A DNA stretch of 54,245 bases from an uncultured Actinomycetes bacterium (GTDB lineage: Bacteria; Actinomycetota; Actinomycetes; Nanopelagicales; Nanopelagicaceae), in the NCBI GenBank assembly GCA_903852585.1, contig CAINRG010000057.1, positions 1 to 54,245 on the forward strand, given 5' to 3'. The notes under the pieces are model-generated. The model had not been told where the DNA came from. It was given only the letters and a program-made list of their open reading frames with translations, and did not search any database. Shown here piece after piece: positions 45,396 to 54,245 of the stretch. The position numbers and the translations under genes were made by a program. Numbering within the stretch: the first letter of the stretch is position 1; each line of letters begins with the position of its first letter.

Positions 45396-46415
45396 ATGTC
45401 TCATCAAGTGAAGTCAGCCATTCTTCTCGTGGGCGGTATGGGAACTCGAATGCAGCCCCTCACCTTTTCTACGCCAAAGCCCATGCTCAAAGTGGCCGGC
45501 ATTCCATTTACTGAACACCAAATTGTGAAAGCCCGTGAAGCGGGAATCACTGAGATTGTTCTTGCTACAAGTTTTATGGCAGAGATATTTGAGCCCTATT
45601 TCGGCGACGGTAAACGTTTTGGAATCTCAATTTCCTATGCGGTCGAAGAGAGCGCTTTAGGTACCGGGGGAGCAATTCGAAATGCGGCGTCAAAACTCAA
45701 AGGTGAAGGATCTGTCGTAATTTTTAACGGCGATGTTCTTAGCAGCCACGACCTCGTCGAACAGATGAAATTTCATCACTCACATGAAGCAGATGCAACG
45801 CTTTATTTGACTGATGTACCCGATGCTAGAGCATTTGGAGTTGTCGAACTTGATTCTGAAAATCGAATTCTTTCCTTTAATGAAAAAATGGAAAATCCTC
45901 CTACAAATATTATTAATGCAGGTTGTTACATTTTCAATAAAAGTGTTCTTCAATCAATCCCGGAAAATACTGTTGTTTCCGTCGAGCGAGAAACTTTTCC
46001 CGCACTGCTCCAATCCGGGGGACGCCTCTTTGGATTTGTCGATTCTCGCTATTGGTTAGATATTGGAAATCCCGGCGCCCTTCTCAAGGCAACAAAGGAT
46101 TTGACCTCAGGCCTTGCAACTTCTGTCGCACTCGATCGCGCAATCGAAGAGGGACGCATCGTGAAGATCAACAATGAGGTACTGACTGCGAAAAATATTG
46201 ATATTCATCAACCCTCAACCCAAGATGCAGGTTGTTTTATTGATTCTGGTGCGGTAGTTGGAATTCATTCTCGATTATCCAACTGCATTATTGGGGAAGG
46301 TGCTGTTATTGGTGAAAAAGCAGTACTAATCAATACTTTTGTGGCACCTGGATTTAACGTTCCTCCTGCAACGATTGCAGAGAGCGTTTTTCTTGGTTTT
46401 TCACGCCCAAAATGA
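45396..46415 (+). CDS. Mannose-1-phosphate guanylyltransferase-type sugar nucleotidyltransferase
   Basis: A 339-residue enzyme. The nucleotidyltransferase loop AILLVGGMGTRMQPLTFSTPKPM lies near the N-terminus; the metal-binding aspartate is in FNGDVLSS near 112. Residues about 250-330 form a left-handed beta helix. Position before whiB and the phosphomannomutase gene suggests GDP-mannose synthesis, as for Rv3264c, but a glucose- or other sugar-specific enzyme is possible. The ATG abuts the dapC stop codon, so the genes are coupled. Confidence 0.85.
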   Translation: MSHQVKSAILLVGGMGTRMQPLTFSTPKPMLKVAGIPFTEHQIVKAREAGITEIVLATSFMAEIFEPYFGDGKRFGISISYAVEESALGTGGAIRNAASKLKGEGSVVIFNGDVLSSHDLVEQMKFHHSHEADATLYLTDVPDARAFGVVELDSENRILSFNEKMENPPTNIINAGCYIFNKSVLQSIPENTVVSVERETFPALLQSGGRLFGFVDSRYWLDIGNPGALLKATKDLTSGLATSVALDRAIEEGRIVKINNEVLTAKNIDIHQPSTQDAGCFIDSGAVVGIHSRLSNCIIGEGAVIGEKAVLINTFVAPGFNVPPATIAESVFLGFSRPK

Positions 46416-46480
46416 CTGAACATTTCTGCAATTTTTTGAAAAAGCCCTTATTTTATTTATTAATTTCCCCTCTCCAGGAC

Positions 46481-46510
46481 TTGACTCAATAGGGGTTACA
46501 CCCGTGTAAT
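46481..46510 (+). promoter_or_regulatory. Probable whiB promoter
   Basis: TTGACT (46481-46486) and TGTAAT (46505-46510) are a good -35/-10 pair with 18 bases between. Within the spacer GGGT-TAC-ACCC is a small palindrome. The transcript would start near 46517 and carry a leader of about 77 bases. Confidence 0.65.
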
Positions 46511-46522
46511 TCTCCCTAAGAA

Positions 46523-46572
46523 GCCCGAGGGGTAAGCCATCGGGTCGCTAGGAAAGGGCAGAGCCCTTCTAG
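46523..46572 (+). other. Two predicted hairpins in the whiB leader RNA
   Basis: CCCGA (46524-46528) pairs with TCGGG (46540-46544). Then CTAG-AAGGGC (46548-46559, with bulges) pairs with GCCCTT-CTAG (46563-46572). The second is directly before the AGGAG ribosome-binding site of whiB. This fits translational or attenuation control, but I recognise no known RNA class. Confidence 0.5.
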
Positions 46573-46593
46573 CTTAAGGTAGGAGATTGTTTT

Positions 46594-46896
46594 ATGACAG
46601 AACGCAAGAACGAGATAACGGTTGCACTCGGTGTGGCGCAAGGTATGGCGCAAGGTTTAACCAAAGGCGATGCCGTAGAGCTTTCTTGGCAAGAGCGTGC
46701 ACTCTGTGCTCAGACTGATCCAGAAGCCTTCTTCCCTGAAAAAGGCGGATCAACTCGCGAAGCAAAGCGCGTCTGCCTCTCATGTGATGTCCGCGGTGAA
46801 TGCCTTGAATACGCTCTCGGTCACGATGAGCGCTTCGGTATCTGGGGCGGCCTTTCTGAGCGCGAGCGTCGTCGCCTTAAGCGTCGTTCAGCCTAA
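46594..46896 (+). CDS. whiB2: WhiB-family iron-sulfur transcription factor (WhiB2/WhmD-like)
   Basis: A 100-residue regulator. The four cluster cysteines are in ALCAQTD, CLSCDVRGEC (residues about 37-70), holding a [4Fe-4S] cluster. The G[IV]WGG turn is seen as GIWGGLSERERRRLKRR, with a basic DNA-binding end. Neighbours match those of mycobacterial whiB2 (nucleotidyltransferase before; DUF3499 and phosphomannomutase after), which suggests a role in cell division like WhmD. The leader of about 77 bases is unusually structured. Confidence 0.9.
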   Translation: MTERKNEITVALGVAQGMAQGLTKGDAVELSWQERALCAQTDPEAFFPEKGGSTREAKRVCLSCDVRGECLEYALGHDERFGIWGGLSERERRRLKRRSA

Positions 46897-46978
46897 ATAT
46901 TTTCTCAGGTTTCCAGAAAATTGCCTGATTTTTACACGGCAATTGGAGCCTTACCCTCCCTATCTATAGGCTCATTTA

Positions 46979-49900
46979 ATGGCAGATAACTTTTTCGTCA
47001 CCGCAGTCGTGGTTACCCACGATGGCGCGACTTGGTTACCTCAGGTAATTGCTGCCCTCGGTTCTCAAAATCGAAAAATAGAAAGAATTATTGCCGTTGA
47101 TACCGGCTCAACTGATAACTCCTTAAAACTTCTTAAATCTGCAGGCATTCCCTATTTTGAAGAAGATCGAGATATGGGTTACGGCGATGCTATTGATCAC
47201 GCCCTGGAATTAACTCCTCAAGCAAATGATAATGAATGGATCTGGTTGATCCACGATGATTGTGCACCCGATAAAGATGCGCTCGCTCAGCTTCTTGAAG
47301 CTGTTGCCGAACGCCCACAAGTTGCAATCGCCGGTCCAAAACTTCGCGGTTGGTATGACCGAAACCATCTCCTAGAAGTTGGTGTCTCCATCGCATCTAA
47401 TGGCGCTCGATGGACTGGGCTTGAACGCCAAGAACAAGATCAAGGTCAGCACGATGGAGTTCGTGAAGTGTTAGCAGTAAGTACTGCAGGAGCGCTTATT
47501 CGTAGAAGCGTTTATGAGGAACTTGGTGGATTAGATACAAACCTTGCTCTCTTCCGAGATGATGTGGATTTGGGATGGCGCGCCTATGTAGCTGGCCACT
47601 CTGTCATTGCAGTGCCTGACGCTGTTGCGTATCACGCAGAAGCCTCATCGTCTGAACGTCGCCCTGTTGATGTTTCGGAAGCATTTCTCCACCGCCCTTT
47701 GCTTCTTGATCGCAGAAATGCTGCGTATGTTCTTCTTGTTAATGCAACATGGTGGACGCTTCCGTGGATTGCTCTTCAACTTCTGACAACAAGTGTTGCT
47801 CGTGCTGTTGTAAATCTCTTGGCAAAACTTCCAGGGTATGCCGGCGATGAGATTGCGGCCGTAGGACTTGTTCTCATAAATCCAAAAGAAATTATTCAAG
47901 CCAGGCGTTACCGAAAGAAAAAGCGGTTTATATCCTCTCGAATCATTCGCAGATTTATTCCACCAAAGTGGTCGCAATTTCGAATGGCGAGTGAAGGTCT
48001 TTCTTCACTCATTTCCAAGACTCTTCGCCCAGATGTCACACTGGATGAAATTCCGCATGCTCAGTCGTATTCAGATATCGGCGTTATTGGGGATAGCTTT
48101 GACGATCCAGATTTAGTTCCTTCAAAAGAAGAACCTTTGTGGAAACTTCTTGCGAAAAAACCACATTTCATCCTTTTCTTTGCAATGACAGTTGTTTCAG
48201 TACTTGCTGCAAGAAGTCGTCTTGGAAATCTTTCTGGAGGCGCACTGGCCGTCGCCCCCCATAGTGGGCTCACGCTTTTGAGTCAGTATGCGCAATCGTG
48301 GCATCTCGTTGGCTTGGGCTCTTCAGCAACGACCCCACCGTGGATTCCGGTACTTGGTTTTGCAAGCGTTGTAACACTTTTCAATCTTCCACTTTTTATC
48401 ACTCTTATATTTCTCTTCGCCCCAATCCTTTCTTTTTATATATTTTTTAGAGTGCTGACAAAATTAGGCTCCACTCGCTATTACGGCCTCATCGGTGCAG
48501 GGATTTACGCATTTTCACCAGTTCTGTGGGCGTCGATAAATCAAGGTCGACTTGGCACCGTCATCATTATTTTGATTGCGCCATCTCTGTACTTCATCTC
48601 TCCATTTACACGAACAAATGAATCTGCGAGCTGGAGGCGAATATTTGCAATCACTCTTCTTATTGCTGTCTTCTGCGCCTTCAATCCCATCATCCTTGCT
48701 GGTTGGCTTTTTTTGCAGGGCTACCGCTTGGCAATCTGCGGCTGGGAGTTGCGAGATCTCTATCGTGAGCTCGGAATTCAAAAACTTATATTTGCCCCAG
48801 AAAGCGGTGGCATAAAGAGACGATTTGCACTTTTTCTTACACCTTGGCTTCTCACCATGCCGTGGTCCATCGCAATGGTTATTCACCCAACTCAATTTTT
48901 CTTAGAACCAGGGATTCCCATTCAGTCTGGCCAGCGTTGGTATGAATTCTTTGCAAACCCTGGCGGGGCTGGGGCTCCACCACTTTGGCTCATTTCTCCG
49001 GTTCTCTTGCTCGCTCTTTCTGCTGTTGCAATTACAGAATTGCGCTCTGCAAGCCTTATGGCAACGGCTGTTATTGCAATCGCAATTTCGTTGAGTTCAT
49101 TCACAATTGCTGGACATGGAAGTTCAGCAAATATATGGACAGGTCCAATTATTGCAATTGCATCAGCACTCGTTATCCCCGGCGTTTTGTTGTACGCCGA
49201 AGGATTTATTCCGACTCTCCGAGATATTCCACTTGGGAAAAAACATCTGGTTACGGGCGCCATTGCACTTGTCACAGTCTTTTCACTCGTAGCTACACCA
49301 ATCTGGGCAATTACAGGAGGATCTCAATCACTCGTCAAAGCAGACCAGGAGCAGATAGTTCCTGCGTTTGTAACAGCCCTTGCGGATACTCCAGCAAAAC
49401 CAAAAACTGTCGTTATTAATGTGATTGATGGACAGGTCATGTATGAAATTTCTCGAGGAAGCGATATCCAACTTGGTGACGCAGATGTAACAGTTGCCCC
49501 GCCCCCTGAAGTTGCTCAGACAATGAATGAATTAATCGCAGGAGCCGGAATTCAATCCTCAAAAGTTCTCGGCCAATTTGGAATTCAGTATCTATTTCTC
49601 AAAGCCGTGAATGACGGCTCTTTGATTCGAATCATTGACGGAAGTGGTGGTTTTGCCCGCATGTCATCCACGCCATCAGGGATTGTGTGGAAGGTTGTCG
49701 GAGCATCTCCTCGTGTTCTTTTCATCGGTAAGGATTACTCAACAAAAATCATTCCTTCCACAAACATCAGCGCCGAAGGTGATCTCTCGCAACCCGGTGT
49801 CATCGTTGTCGCAGAAAAGTACGACCAAAATTGGCGTCTTCTTTTGGATGGCCAAAGAGTGCCTCTGCAACATGCATCCAACGGGCTACCTATATTTACA

Positions 49901-50053
49901 ATCGAACATAGCGGGCATATCACCGTTCTTCATGATGGAACCTTGCACCGCTCCTTGATTTCACTTCAATTAATAGTTCTCATTACTGTCGTTGTCCTCT
50001 CCCTTCCAGCTGGTCGCCGAAAGCGTGAAGTTCCGATTGAGGAGCTTGTGTGA
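46979..50053 (+). CDS. Large glycosyltransferase: GT2 domain plus multi-helix membrane region
   Basis: A 1024-residue protein. Residues 1-285 form a GT2 fold (FVTAVVVTHDGATWLPQV, GSTDNSLKLL, the acidic IHDDCAPDKDAL and FRDDVDLGWRAYVAG). A long region with about 12-14 hydrophobic helices follows from about 390, with periplasmic loops, ending in a single helix near 1005. Similar proteins lie next to whiB2 and DUF5719 genes in other actinobacteria. It probably adds a sugar to an envelope polymer or lipid, with unknown donor. The ATG 46979 has no ribosome-binding site and only a weak -10 (TATAGG). Confidence 0.87.
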   Translation: MADNFFVTAVVVTHDGATWLPQVIAALGSQNRKIERIIAVDTGSTDNSLKLLKSAGIPYFEEDRDMGYGDAIDHALELTPQANDNEWIWLIHDDCAPDKDALAQLLEAVAERPQVAIAGPKLRGWYDRNHLLEVGVSIASNGARWTGLERQEQDQGQHDGVREVLAVSTAGALIRRSVYEELGGLDTNLALFRDDVDLGWRAYVAGHSVIAVPDAVAYHAEASSSERRPVDVSEAFLHRPLLLDRRNAAYVLLVNATWWTLPWIALQLLTTSVARAVVNLLAKLPGYAGDEIAAVGLVLINPKEIIQARRYRKKKRFISSRIIRRFIPPKWSQFRMASEGLSSLISKTLRPDVTLDEIPHAQSYSDIGVIGDSFDDPDLVPSKEEPLWKLLAKKPHFILFFAMTVVSVLAARSRLGNLSGGALAVAPHSGLTLLSQYAQSWHLVGLGSSATTPPWIPVLGFASVVTLFNLPLFITLIFLFAPILSFYIFFRVLTKLGSTRYYGLIGAGIYAFSPVLWASINQGRLGTVIIILIAPSLYFISPFTRTNESASWRRIFAITLLIAVFCAFNPIILAGWLFLQGYRLAICGWELRDLYRELGIQKLIFAPESGGIKRRFALFLTPWLLTMPWSIAMVIHPTQFFLEPGIPIQSGQRWYEFFANPGGAGAPPLWLISPVLLLALSAVAITELRSASLMATAVIAIAISLSSFTIAGHGSSANIWTGPIIAIASALVIPGVLLYAEGFIPTLRDIPLGKKHLVTGAIALVTVFSLVATPIWAITGGSQSLVKADQEQIVPAFVTALADTPAKPKTVVINVIDGQVMYEISRGSDIQLGDADVTVAPPPEVAQTMNELIAGAGIQSSKVLGQFGIQYLFLKAVNDGSLIRIIDGSGGFARMSSTPSGIVWKVVGASPRVLFIGKDYSTKIIPSTNISAEGDLSQPGVIVVAEKYDQNWRLLLDGQRVPLQHASNGLPIFTIEHSGHITVLHDGTLHRSLISLQLIVLITVVVLSLPAGRRKREVPIEELV

Positions 50054-51396
50054 TGTTAAAACGAATTCCACAAAGTCTACATAGACTACAAAGACCACAA
50101 AGAATTGACGAGCGGATACTTGGAATCGCTGCTCTTCTTGTCGGTGCACTTGCCATTTCCTATGCAGCCCCTGTTGCGCAGAATTCCAACAATAACCAGA
50201 GCGCATTCCCAGCCACTGTATGCCCCGCAAAACTTGGCGATGGCACCACGACTGCTTTCTTGCCAAAATATCGAACTTCAGTTCGTCATGTTGTGAAAAA
50301 ATCGGTCAGTTTTTATAAATCTCTTTCTGCCCTTGAAAACATTAATTCAAGCGCTCTCTTGGTCGATAGCAATCCCGGCACCACTTTTGCACTTAATAAT
50401 TCAGGTGGAGGAATTGGCACAGCAATATGTGAAGCAGGAAACGCTGACCAATGGTTTTTGGGAGGATCGGGTGGACTTACAAGTAAAGCCCAACTCGACA
50501 TTGTAAATAGCGGCCTCAGCCCAGCTCTTGTAGATATTACTGGCTACTCATCTAAACAAGCGCTGCCGGTTATCTCTGTATCAATACCTGCAAATTCAGA
50601 CCGTACAGTTTTTGTTGATGCTCTTGTTCCTGGTGACGATTCGGTTGCACTTCATGTTGTTACACGCGCTGGAAGAGTGACAAGTTTTCTCTTCGACCAG
50701 CGAAAGAAGGGGCTGCACTCTCTTGGTTCAGACCTTGTAAATTCCCAACTTTCGCCATCCACAAAAGTTGTTATCCCAACCGTTTTGCAATCGTCGAGTG
50801 GAAAAGTGAGTTCAACTTTCCGCGTACTTGTTCCTGGAAACTTAGATGCAAACATTAAATTGACCATGAATTCTGGTGACGGGGCATTTACTCCTGTTGG
50901 TTTTGATGGAAGAACAATCGCTCACGGTCAGGTAGTGGATATACCTCTCGCAGACCTCACTTCAACAACTCCAATGTCGGTCGTGGTGGAATCTGATCAA
51001 CCCGTTGTTGCCTCTGTTCTCACGGCATTTACAGGAGCTGATTTCGCGTGGGCAACCCCCGTCTCGCAACTTTCACAACTCACAATGAACTTCACGGGCC
51101 TTTCTCCTAAGTTTGTATTCACAGGCACCGATATAAATGTAGGTGTCAAGTGGAAGAATTCGAATGGAAAGAGCATGAGCGCACAAATTAGCGGGAGTGA
51201 CATTGCATTTTGGAACCCTGGCACCGGCGGTATCAGAACAATCACTTTTACCGCCGATCCAAAGAAGCCTGTCTACGCAGGAACAATTATCAGGAACGGT
51301 TCAGGCGGGCAATTGGCCTATCTTCCACTTTCGGCAGGAGCAGTTCTCGAGAAATCCACACTGCCCATTGTTGACGTGCACGCGCTTTCGCGTTGA
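50053..51396 (+). CDS. DUF5719 secreted or membrane-anchored protein
   Basis: A 447-residue protein. A polar N-terminus with a basic stretch precedes one hydrophobic helix (ILGIAALLVGALAISYAAP), so it is exported or anchored. The rest is beta-rich repeats, as in DUF5719. The ATG overlaps the stop of the large glycosyltransferase (TGATG) and GAGGAG lies nine bases before it, so the genes are coupled. The family is associated with this cluster in actinobacteria and may help the glycosyltransferase outside the membrane. Confidence 0.8.
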   Translation: MLKRIPQSLHRLQRPQRIDERILGIAALLVGALAISYAAPVAQNSNNNQSAFPATVCPAKLGDGTTTAFLPKYRTSVRHVVKKSVSFYKSLSALENINSSALLVDSNPGTTFALNNSGGGIGTAICEAGNADQWFLGGSGGLTSKAQLDIVNSGLSPALVDITGYSSKQALPVISVSIPANSDRTVFVDALVPGDDSVALHVVTRAGRVTSFLFDQRKKGLHSLGSDLVNSQLSPSTKVVIPTVLQSSSGKVSSTFRVLVPGNLDANIKLTMNSGDGAFTPVGFDGRTIAHGQVVDIPLADLTSTTPMSVVVESDQPVVASVLTAFTGADFAWATPVSQLSQLTMNFTGLSPKFVFTGTDINVGVKWKNSNGKSMSAQISGSDIAFWNPGTGGIRTITFTADPKKPVYAGTIIRNGSGGQLAYLPLSAGAVLEKSTLPIVDVHALSR

Positions 51397-51436
51397 AATC
51401 CAACGTTTTACATACGAGAGGCGCTAATCTCTCATT

Positions 51437-51814
51437 ATGACGAGTGCAAGAAATCTTCAACGAACAGGGCGTACATGCTCTCGTGCAAGTTGTCGATCAG
51501 TTGCAAGCAAGACTCTGACTTATGTCTACGCAGATTCCACCGCGGTGCTCGGCCCACTCGCGACATTTGCAGAACCGCACTCGTATGACCTCTGTCTTCA
51601 ACATAGCCTCACATTGACCGTCCCAAATGGCTGGAACGTTATTAAGCAAGAACCTGATGGCGAGAGCCACGGTCCAAGTGATGATGATTTAATGGCAATT
51701 GCTGATGCAGTTCGTGAAGTAGCACAGGCGTATACGAAGCAAGCTCCTGCTGCAGAAGAGAGTGGCCAAGAGATTGGTCGCCGTGGTCATTTGCGCGCTC
51801 TTCCCTCTCATTAA
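51437..51814 (+). CDS. DUF3499 protein
   Basis: A 125-residue protein of the actinobacterial DUF3499 family. The N-terminal part has cysteines in TCSRASC and then YDLCLQHS, a possible zinc site. The rest is acidic. The function is unknown; the family's place between whiB2 and the phosphomannomutase gene is conserved (Rv3258c). TAATCT at 51425-51430 ends six bases before the ATG. Confidence 0.87.
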   Translation: MTSARNLQRTGRTCSRASCRSVASKTLTYVYADSTAVLGPLATFAEPHSYDLCLQHSLTLTVPNGWNVIKQEPDGESHGPSDDDLMAIADAVREVAQAYTKQAPAAEESGQEIGRRGHLRALPSH

Positions 51815-51860
51815 CTCTCGTAAACTAGTCAGCCACGAACCCACCCTGTAAGTTTGGGAT

Positions 51861-54245
<2,385 letters not shown>

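Noticed and set aside
46511-46593. Known riboswitch classes in the whiB leader
   Set aside because: I compared the visible hairpins and conserved bases with the cyclic di-AMP class and found no match; kept as an unknown structured leader.
46898-46938. A terminator after whiB
   Set aside because: The TCAGG/CCTGA stem has only five pairs with a 13-base loop; the later AATTGCC/GGCAATT pair is not followed by T residues.

Overview
This 54 kb window looks like chromosome from a small, streamlined actinobacterium. The lineage evidence is a set of actinobacterial families: a WhiB regulator, MshB of mycothiol synthesis, FdxA next to DapC, actinobacterial SerC and DapD, and DUF3263, DUF3027, DUF2530, DUF3107, DUF3117, DUF3499 and DUF5719 proteins. 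Base composition is moderate by eye (not computed), genes are packed with overlaps or gaps of a few bases, and I see no insertion sequence, prophage, CRISPR array or rRNA. A photolyase and loss of accessory genes from otherwise conserved clusters fit a sunlit, planktonic freshwater actinobacterium such as the acI/Nanopelagicales group. That assignment is inference, not a database result.

Layout. 1-6145: end of a LuxR-type regulator, solitary mreB, type II NADH dehydrogenase, a divergent SDR-DUF2867 protein overlapping a PLP decarboxylase, and a DUF3263 protein. 6183-9284: heat- and cold-shock block with CIRCE-controlled groEL (no adjacent groES), DUF3027, a cold-shock protein and a small DUF2530 membrane protein. 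9308-15883: MFS exporter, serC, pdxH, citrate synthase, an esterase and a photolyase. 15864-22308: diguanylate cyclase, Rieske protein, secreted coiled-coil protein, tRNA-Arg(CCT), purU, an MMPL transporter, a 49-residue protein and FmdB. 22359-29865: CopC-like protein, CopD-CtaG fusion, purK-purE, UDP-glucose dehydrogenase, a glycosyltransferase and a SpoIID/LytB protein. 29877-40701: dapD, LOG-like protein, a sigma region 4-like protein, DUF3117, a shortened NhaA, pepA, O-methyltransferase, tatB, mrp, an MgtE-N/CBS protein with an NRAMP-like transporter, an EamA permease and a PHP phosphoesterase. 40698-46415: DUF3107, TetR, mshB, a CysS-like protein with an N-terminal extension, fdxA, dapC and a nucleotidyltransferase. 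46594-end: whiB, a 1024-residue glycosyltransferase, DUF5719, DUF3499, phosphomannomutase and the start of adenosylhomocysteinase.

Working together: dapD and dapC serve lysine/peptidoglycan precursor synthesis. purK, purE and purU serve purine and one-carbon metabolism. serC, the PLP decarboxylase and dapC use PLP, which pdxH supplies. The nucleotidyltransferase, phosphomannomutase, UDP-glucose dehydrogenase and glycosyltransferases point to envelope glycans.

The most notable observations are: (1) about twenty genes with a TANNNT hexamer exactly 6-7 bases before the start codon, which predicts leaderless mRNAs; (2) a CysS-like enzyme with an extra N-terminal domain and no usual C-terminal tail, beside mshB; (3) an NhaA that appears to lack helices I, VI and VII but keeps the catalytic residues; (4) an MgtE regulatory domain encoded as a separate soluble protein directly before an NRAMP-like permease with altered metal-site motifs; (5) a 12-bp triple repeat between CIRCE and the groEL ribosome-binding site.
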